Positions 44,981 through 54,164 of a DNA stretch of 64,000 bases are shown in pieces; within the stretch, counting starts at the first letter, position 1; each line of letters starts with the position of its first letter. Below the pieces are notes generated by a model that saw only the letters and a program-made list of their open reading frames with translations, had not been told where the DNA came from and did not search any database. This stretch comes from Robiginitomaculum sp. (GTDB lineage Bacteria; Pseudomonadota; Alphaproteobacteria; Caulobacterales; Maricaulaceae): NCBI GenBank assembly GCA_021647375.1, contig JAKIUV010000002.1:6480-70479 (forward strand), written 5' to 3'. The position numbers were made by a program, and so were the translations under genes.

Positions 44981-46003
44981 CTATTTTTGATTGATTTGTT
45001 TGGTTTTATCGCGTGCCGTCTTGATACTAATGTAGGCAAAGGCAGCAAGTGCCACTACGGTCAGTGTCGAGGCAATCGGGTGGTCCATAGGCTCCCCCCA
45101 ATACTCGTCGAACCATCCCCAACGTCCGGAGATCTCGATAAGATTGAAGAATATAATCGCGGTTGGAATAGCATACCGTAATGCAGACGCACCACGCTTG
45201 AAGCGCAACAGACGCTGGAACAGATATACAGACCAAACTAAGATTAAACCGAAGCTTAGATAAGTGACCCAGTGTGTTTCACCAAACCATGTTTCATCAT
45301 AAATAATCATCAGGAACACATAGAAGAACCAAAGAATAGTTATGTTTTCAATAGCAACATTGTTGGAGAAATTCCGGGTCAGGCCGCGAGATGGCTTACC
45401 AACCGTAATGCGCATATGTCTGTGCATCCACCTAAACATATTACAACGGGTTTCCTTGTTGAGCATAAAGTACAACATAATAACCAGCAAGAAACCAACG
45501 GAGCCTTGCATCAGGAAATATTCCGGCTTGGTCGCAGGCTTAGTGGCGCAAGCGAAAGCATAGGTGCCATCATCGCACAATGATTTCACAGCAAAATAAC
45601 GGGCGTGGTAATGGAGCGAGAACTCGACCCAACCTGTCCACAACAAGGACGAGCCGATAAAGCCTGCCCATGTACCAGCCACTTCGGTGTCTTTCTTAAC
45701 CCCCCACATGATAATCCAAATACCAACGACCCCCATAACAAATGCGGGTAGATAAATGATATTGTCTATACCGGCATAGTTTTCAAATCCTTCGGGAATA
45801 TCCGGAGGGCCATCAAAGAATTGCGAATACCAAAGATCCCCGTGGATCAATACCTTCTCCATGACAAGCATGATGATATGGCCGAGGGGTTGAACAATGA
45901 ATACCGCCAAAAAGGCAATAATACCAATAAAGGGTGGCTGTCGGAAAATACCTAATGCACCCCCTCCTTTGTTGTCATTCTTTTGTGTTACTTCTTTGGT
46001 CAT
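44981..46003 (-). CDS. Multi-pass membrane protein of unknown function
   Basis: 340 codons. About seven hydrophobic segments: FIGIIAFLAVFIVQPLGHIIMLVM, IIYLPAFVMGVVGIWIIMWGV, WAGFIGSSLLWTGWVEF, GSVGFLLVIMLYFML, ENITILWFFYVFLMIIY, WVTYLSFGLILVWSVYLF, TLTVVALAAFAYISI. Conspicuous are clustered His/Trp/Tyr residues (WVEFSLHYHARYF, RWMHRHMR, YDETWFGETHW) that could bind metal or haem. I recognise no family. It sits between an MFS transporter and a PD40 lipoprotein, in a run with a TonB receptor, so a role in handling the imported compound is possible. Confidence 0.75.
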   Translation of the reverse strand: MTKEVTQKNDNKGGGALGIFRQPPFIGIIAFLAVFIVQPLGHIIMLVMEKVLIHGDLWYSQFFDGPPDIPEGFENYAGIDNIIYLPAFVMGVVGIWIIMWGVKKDTEVAGTWAGFIGSSLLWTGWVEFSLHYHARYFAVKSLCDDGTYAFACATKPATKPEYFLMQGSVGFLLVIMLYFMLNKETRCNMFRWMHRHMRITVGKPSRGLTRNFSNNVAIENITILWFFYVFLMIIYDETWFGETHWVTYLSFGLILVWSVYLFQRLLRFKRGASALRYAIPTAIIFFNLIEISGRWGWFDEYWGEPMDHPIASTLTVVALAAFAYISIKTARDKTKQINQK

Positions 46004-46065
46004 TGAACTCCCTCTTTCTAGTGTTCTTTATTGCAACTGCGAACCATTCGCAATTAAAATCTTAC

Positions 46066-47403
46066 TTATTGTCTTGCTTTTGGCGATTTATATCCTGTCT
46101 TGAGGCGGACATAGATCGCAAATAGCATCACCAAACCGTTGACACAGCCGACCAATATAAATGGTGCGCCCGGGCCAACCGTATCAAATAAATATCCACC
46201 CGCTTGGCTTAAAACGATTAAGCCCAATGCTCCACAAAATGCAAAGACGCCCAAAACCGAACCGCGTATTTTAACGGGGGCTTCTTGTGCTATCAAAGTC
46301 TGCCCAGCCAATATGGCAGAAAACTCGCCTACCCCCAAGAGTATTAGAGGGATTGTGGCGGCGGGCGAAGTTGGGTCAGGAACCAGCCCGATGCCCACAT
46401 AGCCGATAACCGCCAACCCCATCGCCAATATCACGGTAGTCGCCCGGTCAAATCTATCAAGAATAATACCGAAAATAGGCGCCCATAGCAAAGCCGCGAA
46501 TTGCACCAGCCCGCTCAAACGCCCGGCTTGTTTAGTAGCGTCAGCGATTTCCATTCCGTGCATATTTGTACCAGTATGAATGAGCCAAAGGGATAAAAAT
46601 GTACCGATCATCAAGAGATCACCCCGGGCAATAAAACTCTCCGCCAAAGCTAGTTGCAGGCGCGGGTTTTTCTTTGCTTCTCCAAACCCTTCCTTGACCA
46701 GAGCGCCAGTGTTTTTGCGGGCTTGTGGCTCCCCCGGCTTTCCGGCTTTAAGCCCCTTAAATACAATTACTGCCGTAATAAATGCCATAATTGTCATGGT
46801 CCAAAAGGTAAATGTTCCGGCTTGCTGATCGCTCATGCCGCGCGAAACAAATAGTGACGGCAACCGACTTAGAACCAATATCATAAACAGCGCGCCAAGC
46901 CCGTTGGCCCAACCGCTCATGGCAGCCATAAAACCGCGCGAGCGGTTTTGCGGATAATCCGATAACACGGTGGCCATCATTCCGCCCAAAGCCGCCGCAC
47001 CGACGCCCATAAAGGCCTTAATTGCTAGCAGCATGCCGAAACTACTAGCCAGCGGGTACAGCGCAAAACCAACCCCTATCCATAAAAACCCCATGGCGAA
47101 TATCGGCCTACGCCCTATTTTATCCGACAAGGCACCGAAAAATGGCGATACAGTCAGCAATACAATCTCGCCGACAAGCGCCAGATTACCAACGGCACGC
47201 CCAAGCTCGTTCCCGGCAATGCCCAAATGTTCCTTCAAAACATAGTTTTGCAAGAAACTGAGAAACGACAGAAAGCCAATCGTCCAAAAAGCCGAGAACA
47301 TATAAGTACGCGCATTCCAGCGAGTGACGCCTGGCTCCAAATGAACGGGGCCAAACTTTACACTTACTTCATCAACATTCGATATGTCAGCTTTACTTGT
47401 CAT
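46066..47403 (-). CDS. Major facilitator superfamily transporter
   Basis: 445 codons with twelve predicted helices. MFS marks: the loop 2-3 motif GALSDKIGRRPIFAMG (canonical GxxxDRxGRR) and its degenerate repeat in the second half (FGIILDRFDRATTVI), FMAAMSGWANGLGALFMIL in helix 5. The N-terminus has a ~30-residue soluble head. Substrate unknown; carried with an aldehyde dehydrogenase 7 bases upstream and a TonB receptor downstream, so inner-membrane uptake of the same compound is a fair guess. Confidence 0.92.
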   Translation of the reverse strand: MTSKADISNVDEVSVKFGPVHLEPGVTRWNARTYMFSAFWTIGFLSFLSFLQNYVLKEHLGIAGNELGRAVGNLALVGEIVLLTVSPFFGALSDKIGRRPIFAMGFLWIGVGFALYPLASSFGMLLAIKAFMGVGAAALGGMMATVLSDYPQNRSRGFMAAMSGWANGLGALFMILVLSRLPSLFVSRGMSDQQAGTFTFWTMTIMAFITAVIVFKGLKAGKPGEPQARKNTGALVKEGFGEAKKNPRLQLALAESFIARGDLLMIGTFLSLWLIHTGTNMHGMEIADATKQAGRLSGLVQFAALLWAPIFGIILDRFDRATTVILAMGLAVIGYVGIGLVPDPTSPAATIPLILLGVGEFSAILAGQTLIAQEAPVKIRGSVLGVFAFCGALGLIVLSQAGGYLFDTVGPGAPFILVGCVNGLVMLFAIYVRLKTGYKSPKARQ

Positions 47404-47410
47404 TTTATTC

Positions 47411-48925
47411 CTACAGATACGCCGTCACGGCTTTGGTTTCTAAATATGGCTCTAGACCCTCGCGGCCAAACTCCCGGCCCCAACCGGACTGTTTATAACC
47501 GCCGAACGGAGTTGCCGGATCAATGGCGGCGTGGACATTAATCCCAACCTGTCCCGATTTAATCTTGCCTGCCAGCAAATGCCCCTTGGACAAATTCCCT
47601 GTCCAGACACTGGCAGACAAGCCGAAAACGGTATCATTGGCCATCCCGGCTATTTCGTCCAAATCTTCGGTCTCGAATTTTTGCACCGTAAGCACTGGGC
47701 CAAATATTTCTTCGCGGACAATGCGCATATTGGGTGTGCAGTTCGTGAAAATAGTTGGTTGGACAAAATACCCGGCCAGGCCAGACACACGCTTACCACC
47801 TGTGGCCAGTTCTGCACCCTCACCTAGCCCCGTATCTATATAGGCGAGAACACGGGTCATTTGGCGCTTGGAAATGAGCGGGCCAATATCGTAAGCATTG
47901 TCGAGGTCAGAGCCTATGCTCATGGCTTTGGCAATATCAACCAAGCCTTTGACAACTGCATCATGTATATCTGCATGTACCAAGAGCCGTGATCCGGCCA
48001 TACAGTTTTGCCCGTTGAGGAAGAAAATAGCGCGCGCCGCAGCCGGAATGGCTTCGGATAAGTCTGCATCAGGTAAAATTACCACGGGCGATTTACCGCC
48101 AAGTTCTAAGGTCACTTTTTTAAGGTTACCACCCGCCGCAGATAGAATATCCTTGCCGACGGCGGTGGAACCCGTGAACGATATTTTATCCACATCCATA
48201 TGCCGCGCCAAAGCCGCTCCAGCCTTGCGCCCGACACCGTTAACTAGGTTAAACACCCCGTCCGGCAGGTCGGTCTTGGCGATAAGGCCTGCAAGATAAG
48301 ACACACTGAGCGGTGCTTCTTCGGCAGGCTTAAGCACAAGAGAGCAACCCGCAGCAAGTGCAGGCGCAATTTTCCCAATGGACATACCAAAGGGGAAGTT
48401 CCAGGGAATAATTTGCCCGACAACACCAATAGGCTCTTTGACCGTGTAGGTCAGGAATTCACGACCCGACGCATGGGGGCGGGAATTATTAATAGTCTGC
48501 CCACCGATTTTGGTAATCCAGCCTGCATAATAACGTAATTGATCCGCTGCCAATTTAACCCCAATTTCGTGCATCATGGCACGGGATACGCCAATGTCCA
48601 GCGCTTCAAGATGGGCGATTTGCTCGGCGTGTTCCTCTATGAGGTCGGCGAGGGAAAACAATATGCGCGCTCGCTCAACCGGGGCCATTTTCGACCAAAC
48701 ACCGCTGTCAAAACTTTCCCGCGCCGCATTTACGGCCAAATCTATCTCAACTGCGCCGCCCGATTCTATAGTAGCAATGGTTAGGCCCGTTGCCGGGTTG
48801 ACAACATTGATCGGCTGAACGTCACCACCGCTCACCCATTGTCCGCCAATAAAATGCCCGCGTGTCTGCGCCAGAAAATTCAACATTTCCCCGTGCGTAT
48901 CTATTTGTGGACTAAGCATCGCCAT
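47411..48925 (-). CDS. Aldehyde dehydrogenase
   Basis: 504 codons. Full ALDH: IPWNFPFGMSIGKIAPALAAGCSLVLKPAEEAPLS, FTGSTAVGKDILSAAGGNLKKVTLELGGKSPVVILPDA (general-base Glu), catalytic Cys in FLNGQNCMAGSRLLV, EEIFGPVLTVQKF, FGGYKQSGWGREFGREGLEPYLETKAV. It belongs to the broad betaine-/phenylacetaldehyde-type group. Four bases separate it from the nitrilase-fold gene upstream and seven from the MFS gene downstream, so it is firmly in the operon. Confidence 0.92.
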   Translation of the reverse strand: MAMLSPQIDTHGEMLNFLAQTRGHFIGGQWVSGGDVQPINVVNPATGLTIATIESGGAVEIDLAVNAARESFDSGVWSKMAPVERARILFSLADLIEEHAEQIAHLEALDIGVSRAMMHEIGVKLAADQLRYYAGWITKIGGQTINNSRPHASGREFLTYTVKEPIGVVGQIIPWNFPFGMSIGKIAPALAAGCSLVLKPAEEAPLSVSYLAGLIAKTDLPDGVFNLVNGVGRKAGAALARHMDVDKISFTGSTAVGKDILSAAGGNLKKVTLELGGKSPVVILPDADLSEAIPAAARAIFFLNGQNCMAGSRLLVHADIHDAVVKGLVDIAKAMSIGSDLDNAYDIGPLISKRQMTRVLAYIDTGLGEGAELATGGKRVSGLAGYFVQPTIFTNCTPNMRIVREEIFGPVLTVQKFETEDLDEIAGMANDTVFGLSASVWTGNLSKGHLLAGKIKSGQVGINVHAAIDPATPFGGYKQSGWGREFGREGLEPYLETKAVTAYL

Positions 48926-48928
48926 AAC

Positions 48929-50002
48929 CTAGACCCACCGACTTTTGTCTTTGAGAAACTGCGCGGCAACGAACCCGTTATCCGGAAGACTGTCCGCCAT
49001 CATATTGGGCGGATAGGCTTCTTGGTACTGGGTAAATAAATCTGCAAACAATGATGGATGAAAGCGCGGTATTTTGCGCCCCTTGCGAAAGGCTGCAATG
49101 GGAATACTGGCCATGACCCCGGTCTCGTTCACAGAGTTTGCCGTATCCAAAACTTCGCCCTTAGGCCCGTAAATCGCCGTGCCGCCAGAACGCACATCTT
49201 GGAAGAACGGCCCTGGATTATTGGAGATGGAATTGTTGACCAAGGATGTATACATATTGTTGTGCATGGCACCCGAACGTATGTCAATCGGGTCAGCACC
49301 GGACGTGGCGGCGCGCAACATAATTTCAGCACCCTTCAAGGCAAAGGCGCGAATAAGCTCCGGCTCGTACTGCACGGCGGTGGTCGCCAGATTGCCAACA
49401 TCGGTACGAGTCACAGGGAATACGGCATCACGACCGTACATTTCCACATATTGATCCATGACATCAAAGATGGTGGTTGTGATAACTTCAAAGCCGGCAA
49501 ATACGCCCTTCAGATTGCGCAGCTTCCAGTGCTTATCGACAATTTCACCGTCCGGCCCCATGATAATAGTGGTCGACAATATATGTTCCGGCCAGTCGGG
49601 GTCTTTTGAATAAGAGCCAAAGACTATATAACTATTGTATTTCTTCGCTCGTGCGCCCACGGCTTCGGTCTCAACCCCAGGCACATCAATGGCGACCTTA
49701 AGCAAATCCTCTCGGTTCCACATATGGGAAAACCCGGTGATGGGGAATTCGTGAAAATGAATGATGTCTTTCGGTCCCATCCATGTGGCCGCCGCATCAA
49801 TCAAATCTAGCATGTGGTCGAGATTGGCTTTTTTCATCTCTACTGCATTATCTGCTCGCACAGGCACGACCCGTGACTGCACCGCCATGATAGTAATATC
49901 ATCCTTGCGCAGTGGCTTAACTTCGTAAGAGCCATCTTTCGCTACCAAAGGCGCGACTAGTGGCTGGTCATTTTTCGCTCTACTAGTAATTTCAGTCCCC
50001 AT
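48929..50002 (-). CDS. Nitrilase-superfamily protein lacking the catalytic cysteine
   Basis: 357 codons. Carbon-nitrogen hydrolase fold: [33 protein letters not shown], general-base Glu85 in [13 protein letters not shown], Lys160 in [11 protein letters not shown]. Where the nucleophile belongs (xICYDxxFPE or xICDDGNYPE of amidases) the sequence reads [28 protein letters not shown]; aligning the PEL and KGAEI anchors puts Thr208 at the Cys position. There is no frameshift: the frame is open and conserved around it. The family otherwise resembles aliphatic amidases. So it is either a non-catalytic relative or an enzyme with a different nucleophile. It is the first gene of the uptake/oxidation run. 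Confidence 0.85.
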   Translation of the reverse strand: MGTEITSRAKNDQPLVAPLVAKDGSYEVKPLRKDDITIMAVQSRVVPVRADNAVEMKKANLDHMLDLIDAAATWMGPKDIIHFHEFPITGFSHMWNREDLLKVAIDVPGVETEAVGARAKKYNSYIVFGSYSKDPDWPEHILSTTIIMGPDGEIVDKHWKLRNLKGVFAGFEVITTTIFDVMDQYVEMYGRDAVFPVTRTDVGNLATTAVQYEPELIRAFALKGAEIMLRAATSGADPIDIRSGAMHNNMYTSLVNNSISNNPGPFFQDVRSGGTAIYGPKGEVLDTANSVNETGVMASIPIAAFRKGRKIPRFHPSLFADLFTQYQEAYPPNMMADSLPDNGFVAAQFLKDKSRWV

Positions 50003-50309
50003 TTTTAAATGTCCTATAGCTATATCTTTATCATTTTCTGTTCATGCTATGTTAATAAATAAATTCACGACCACAAAGTGGTCATTTGCCGCAGGGCGCG
50101 TTATTTTGAGGGTTAAATTAGGGCTTAGGTTTCAATACGTGACAATAGCAACCATGTTCTTGCGCAAATTTTACGCATTGCCAGACATCAAACCATTTGC
50201 CCTCTATTGCTACAGATACAACGCATATCAAAGTGTCACTATCTATGTATTTGCTTTTAGTCAGTCGGCAAGCTATTCAATTTTCACAAAACAAATAGTC
50301 AGGTTCTCA
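50003..50309. other. Divergent promoter region between nitrilase-like gene and pyrC
   Basis: About 307 bases without a supported gene; the pyrC frame continues through it but has no ribosome site or family match there. It contains the dyad GACCAC-AAA-GTGGTC at 50069-50083, about 67 bases upstream of the nitrilase-like start, a possible operator for that operon. Confidence 0.5.
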
Positions 50310-51374
50310 ATGAAACACCGCTCTGTAAAATCGATAAAACGCCTTGTAATCCGCCGGCCAGATGACTGGCATGTGCATGTTCGAGATGGGGAAATGCTCG
50401 CGGCGGTGGCGGGCTATACGGCGCGGCAATTTGGCCGGGCGATAATTATGCCTAATCTAGCCGAACCTGTGACGACAGTCGCGGCGGCGCGGCGTTATCG
50501 TGAGCGTATTTTAGCGGCAGTGCCAAACACGGGCTTCACCCCCTTAATGACCTGTTATTTAACAGACACTATAGATGCACAAGAAATCGCGCACGGCTTT
50601 GAACAAAGCGTTTTCACAGCTTGCAAACTCTATCCGGCCAATGCCACAACGAATTCCAGCCACGGTGTCACGGATATAAAAAACATTGCGAGCGTATTGG
50701 AAACCATGCAGCGTATGGGCATGCCTTTATTGGTACACGGGGAGGTCACAGATAGTGCCGTTGATATATTCGACCGCGAAGCCGTATTTATTGAGCGGGT
50801 TATGGCGAAAATAGTCGCCAACTTCCCGGCATTAAAAATAGTTTTCGAACACATCACCACCAAAGACGCCGTCGATTTTGTCAATGAAAGTGGCACCAAT
50901 ATAGCCGCGACCATAACACCGCATCACCTGGTTTATAACCGCACGGCGATTTTCAAAGGCGGCATCAATCCGCATCTCTATTGTCTGCCTATTGCTAAGC
51001 GCGAGCGGCACAGGCTGGCTCTGCGCAAGGCGGCCATATCAGGCTCGGCCAAATTCTTCTTGGGAACAGATTCTGCGCCCCACATCGCCTCGGCCAAACA
51101 GTCTGCTTGTGGGTGTGCGGGGGTGTTTAATGCCCCCTATGCCTTGGAGAGCTATGCGGGCACTTTCGAGGCAGAAGACGCCTTGGATAAATTGGAAGGT
51201 TTCGCCTCAGAGTTTGGCTCGCAGTTTTACGGGTTGAAGCCCAATGAGGGTAAAGTCATTTTAGAGCGCACTAATAATGAAGTGCCTGAAATTTTGGACC
51301 TAATGGATACGCAAATCGTCCCGTTCCACAGCGGCGAAGTATTGCGCTGGAAATTCGTTGGTAGCCAAGCCTGA
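50310..51374 (+). CDS. pyrC: Dihydroorotase, class II (PyrC)
   Basis: 354 codons from the ATG at 50310; the frame is open from 50049 but the extra 87 residues match nothing and the shorter form fits E. coli PyrC (348). Zinc amidohydrolase of pyrimidine synthesis. HxH in [22 protein letters not shown], carboxylated Lys in [55 protein letters not shown] and the PyrC-type insert [26 protein letters not shown]. Ribosome site weak (AGG). Confidence 0.94.
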   Translation: MKHRSVKSIKRLVIRRPDDWHVHVRDGEMLAAVAGYTARQFGRAIIMPNLAEPVTTVAAARRYRERILAAVPNTGFTPLMTCYLTDTIDAQEIAHGFEQSVFTACKLYPANATTNSSHGVTDIKNIASVLETMQRMGMPLLVHGEVTDSAVDIFDREAVFIERVMAKIVANFPALKIVFEHITTKDAVDFVNESGTNIAATITPHHLVYNRTAIFKGGINPHLYCLPIAKRERHRLALRKAAISGSAKFFLGTDSAPHIASAKQSACGCAGVFNAPYALESYAGTFEAEDALDKLEGFASEFGSQFYGLKPNEGKVILERTNNEVPEILDLMDTQIVPFHSGEVLRWKFVGSQA

Positions 51375-51394
51375 TTTTTGGTAGCCAAACCTAA
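51358..51394. repeat. Short tandem duplication at the convergent ends of pyrC and xthA
   Basis: TTGGTAGCCAAGCCTGA (51358-51374) is repeated with two changes as TTGGTAGCCAAACCTAA (51378-51394), period 20. The first copy holds the pyrC stop and the second the xthA stop. Confidence 0.7.
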
Positions 51395-52224
51395 GAAAAG
51401 TCCAAAATTTGCGTCACAGGCGCATGGTCGGACGGCCTCTCCCAGAGGCGGCACGGGCGGTGAATTTTATGACCGGCAGCTTTGGTTTTCTCTGCAGCTT
51501 GTTTAAGCGCAGGGCTGACCCAGATATGGTCAAGGCGGCGTCCACGATCAGATTTATTTATATCGCGGGAGCGGTAGGACCACCAGGAAAATAGATCTTG
51601 CTTAGCCGCGTCGCCGTGCAAGGCACGCGCACAGTCGGTGAAACCGCCACACGCCAATAATTTGTTCAATATGTCCACTTCGACCTGGGTATGACTCACG
51701 ACTTTCAGGAGTTGTTTATGTGACCAGACATCGTTTTCGTGGGGCGCAATGTTGAAATCGCCAACCAAAACCTGTCGCGCGTTCTCCGCCGACCTGTCGC
51801 CGAAATAATCAATCATCCGGTCAATAAATTCCATTTTGTGGGCAAATTTTGGATTGGCCTTGGGGTCTGGCTCGTCGCCGCCAGCCGGAATATAGAAATT
51901 ATGAAATTCGAAATCGTTTTTACCGCCCAAATCCACGAGGGTGCTGACATGGCGTGCATGACCCTCTGGGCAAAAATCCGTATCCATGCGGGTCAGCGGA
52001 AATTTGGAAACCGTCGCCGCGCCGTGCATGCCTTTTTGGCCAGATATTTCTATGTGCGCAAAGCCCATAGCTTTAAATTCATCAAATGGGAACTGTTCTT
52101 CCAGGCATTTTATTTCTTGCAAGCCGATAATATCCGGCTGCTGCTCTTCGGTGAATCGGGCAATTTGCGGCGCGCGCAGACGCACGGAATTTACATTCCA
52201 ACTGGTCAATTTTATTTTTGTCAT
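51391..52224 (-). CDS. xthA: Exodeoxyribonuclease III
   Basis: 277 codons from the ATG at 52222-52224; the frame extends to 52293 but this Met starts the conserved fold. AP endonuclease/3'-exonuclease of base excision repair. Motifs: IKLTSWNVNSVRLR, IIGLQEIKC (metal Glu), GMHGAATVSKFPL, HNFYIPAGG (catalytic Tyr), VLVGDFNIAPHENDVW, GRRLDHIWVSP and the closing SDHAPV (catalytic His). Confidence 0.95.
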   Translation of the reverse strand: MTKIKLTSWNVNSVRLRAPQIARFTEEQQPDIIGLQEIKCLEEQFPFDEFKAMGFAHIEISGQKGMHGAATVSKFPLTRMDTDFCPEGHARHVSTLVDLGGKNDFEFHNFYIPAGGDEPDPKANPKFAHKMEFIDRMIDYFGDRSAENARQVLVGDFNIAPHENDVWSHKQLLKVVSHTQVEVDILNKLLACGGFTDCARALHGDAAKQDLFSWWSYRSRDINKSDRGRRLDHIWVSPALKQAAEKTKAAGHKIHRPCRLWERPSDHAPVTQILDFS

Positions 52225-52546
52225 ACTTTTTATCATTCTTTTTGTCGTGGGGCGGACAATAAACGGCAAAACGATTCGCGCAAGTCGCAACAAATGAATT
52301 GGACAGAAATCACCAAATACGTTTTCTTAAATACGTGTTTCCAGCGGTAGAGCATTGCCTGCAAAAGGCCAATTCTATTTCTATTAAACTAGTTTAATAG
52401 AAATAGAATGCAACCATGTGAAAGAGCATTAAGACAGGACACTGTCTTGTTTATGGCTTGCTTGCGGTTTGTTGTAACTTGTCTTGGGGATACTGCCAAT
52501 CAAGTGCGAATTATTTGTAGCTTTTTATTGCGAAATGCTCGTAGGT
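52225..52546. other. Gene-free stretch between xthA and lolA
   Basis: About 320 bases with no supported gene. It contains the perfect 38-bp palindrome at 52372-52409 and a hairpin AAGACAG-GACA-CTGTCTT at 52431-52448, which lies downstream of lolA and might end its transcript, though no T-run follows. Confidence 0.65.
52372..52409. repeat. Perfect 38-bp AT-rich palindrome
   Basis: ATTCTATTTCTATTAAACT followed directly by its exact reverse complement, centre ACTAGT, no loop. It lies in the lolA-xthA gap. Confidence 0.85.
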
Positions 52547-53218
52547 CTATCTGCGGCGGTTACGGCGTTTATCATCGCGCAATACAAACAGGCGCGGATT
52601 TAGCCGTTCATTGTATTTTAGCTCGGACAACAATATTTTGGTTTGTTGGCCAAACCCATCATGTACCACCCATTCCCGCAAGGCCAATGTGTTTGGGTCG
52701 AAAATCATGGTAATCGCACCGTCCATTTGGCCAGAGCCGTCCTTGGCAGTAAGGCTGACCGCGTCCATTGTTTTTTGCAAGGATATGACTTCCACATCGT
52801 CTTCCAGCTTAACCTTCTCGGCCAGAAAAAACGCCAGCGGTGTCGCCTTGAGCGGCACACGGTCTTTGGTATCGAGGGCTTTATCGACCTGGGTCAATGT
52901 AACCCCGTCCGAGACCATAAGCAATTGCGCCGGCGCATCATATTCAAAACGGATTTTGCCCGGACGTTTCAGATAGACACGACCTTGGGAGAACGAACCA
53001 TCAGAGCCGTATTGCGCAAAACGGCCCGAGAAACTCACCGTGCTATTCATGGCCGCATAAATTCGCGCCAAATCTTGCGGTACAGTCGCCGGGTGTGTGA
53101 AGGCGGGCAAACGTTGCTCGGTCGCCGGAGCCGCTGATTGCGGCACCTGAGCAACCGCGCCTAGAGCTGTGGCACCGAGTAAAATAGCCATACTGGTCTT
53201 TAATAAAACACGTTTCAT
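52547..53218 (-). CDS. lolA: Outer-membrane lipoprotein carrier protein LolA
   Basis: 223 codons from the ATG at 53216-53218, preceded by AGGAGA at ideal distance; a frame to 53251 is unsupported. Periplasmic chaperone that ferries lipoproteins from LolCDE to the outer membrane. Signal peptide (MAILLGATALGAVAQ), then the LolA half-barrel: MNSTVSFSGRFAQYGSDGSFSQGRVYLKRPGKIRFEYDAPAQLLMVSDGVTLTQVDKAL, IFDPNTLALREWVVHDGFGQQTKILLSEL. The C-terminus is basic (DDKRRNRRR). Confidence 0.93.
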   Translation of the reverse strand: MKRVLLKTSMAILLGATALGAVAQVPQSAAPATEQRLPAFTHPATVPQDLARIYAAMNSTVSFSGRFAQYGSDGSFSQGRVYLKRPGKIRFEYDAPAQLLMVSDGVTLTQVDKALDTKDRVPLKATPLAFFLAEKVKLEDDVEVISLQKTMDAVSLTAKDGSGQMDGAITMIFDPNTLALREWVVHDGFGQQTKILLSELKYNERLNPRLFVLRDDKRRNRRR

Positions 53219-53396
53219 GATGTCTCCTTTGCCCCTTACTAACCAATCCAAGCTGTATATAAAGTGAATTATGCTGTCAGACTTCGCTCATCTTGATTAA
53301 ACTTGCGTAAGGTGTGATCGCGGCACGGTCTAATTTCACAGGCATGTGATGTGAATGTGTCTAGCAATTACGGCTAGTGCTGGCTAAGACAAAGCT

Positions 53397-54125
53397 ATGA
53401 GATTTCTACGATTATCCATTTTGTTTGTCGTGTGCTCCGGGTTAACTGGGTTAGGATTTGCGGCTACACCTAAAAACCGTGTGCAAAGCACTCCGGTGAC
53501 CGTGCTGGAGCTATTTACCTCCCAAGGATGCTCATCTTGCCCTGCTGCCAATAAATTTGTCCGTGAAACTGCCCGGGCCAATAATGGTGTGGGCGATGTT
53601 TTGACATTGTCTTACAGTGTTGATTATTGGGATTATCTCGGCTGGAAGGACACTTTCGGCAAACCTGAGTTTTCCGCGCATCAACGCGCTTACGGCGTAC
53701 AATTCGACGGCCAAGTCTACACGCCGCAAATGGTGATTAACGGTGCCGTACACAGCGCGCGGTTTTCCAATAAAAAAGTCCGAGCGCACACATTGGACAA
53801 TAGGCCGCAAATTACCATTGTTGCAAATGGTGATATGTTAAATATCTATATTCGCGCCGACCCAACTGGCAAAAAACCGCTGAACGTCATGGCGGTGCGG
53901 TATCAACCCGGCATCCAGAGCGTACCGGTAAAACGCGGCGAAAACCGTGGCCGCACCATAAGCCTCGCCAACGTCGTGCAAGCCTGCAAGGAAATTGGCT
54001 ACATAAAAACCGGAGGCAGTTTTGACCAACAAATCCCCGCGCCAACTGAGGGCGAAGCCATCGTCATAATAGTACAAGACGGCAAAGGCGGCCCAATACT
54101 AAGCGCCGCAAATTTCACGCCTTAA
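53397..54125 (+). CDS. DUF1223 exported thioredoxin-like protein
   Basis: 242 codons. Signal peptide (LSILFVVCSGLTGLGFA) followed by the DUF1223 start VTVLELFTSQGCSSCPAANKF, where CxxC-type cysteines sit in a thioredoxin-like fold, then SYSVDYWDYLGWKDTFGKPEFSAHQRAYGVQFDGQVYTPQMVINGAVH. The family is common in alphaproteobacteria and uncharacterised; a periplasmic redox role is plausible. Single gene. Confidence 0.9.
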   Translation: MRFLRLSILFVVCSGLTGLGFAATPKNRVQSTPVTVLELFTSQGCSSCPAANKFVRETARANNGVGDVLTLSYSVDYWDYLGWKDTFGKPEFSAHQRAYGVQFDGQVYTPQMVINGAVHSARFSNKKVRAHTLDNRPQITIVANGDMLNIYIRADPTGKKPLNVMAVRYQPGIQSVPVKRGENRGRTISLANVVQACKEIGYIKTGGSFDQQIPAPTEGEAIVIIVQDGKGGPILSAANFTP

Positions 54126-54126
54126 A

Positions 54127-54161
54127 CCTAGGCCGTAGTGAAGAATTAACCACGGCCTAGG
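54127..54161. terminator. Bidirectional hairpin between DUF1223 gene and hisS
   Basis: CCTAGGCCGT (54127-54136) pairs perfectly with ACGGCCTAGG (54152-54161) in the short gap between two convergent genes. No long T-run on either side, so termination strength is uncertain. Confidence 0.6.
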
Positions 54162-54164
54162 GTC

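Noticed and set aside
50049..50309. 87-residue N-terminal extension of PyrC
   Set aside because: No homology to the family, no ribosome site at the far start; the ATG at 50310 gives the normal length.
52408..52713. 101-codon plus-strand frame between xthA and lolA
   Set aside because: More than half is antisense to lolA, no family features and no ribosome site.
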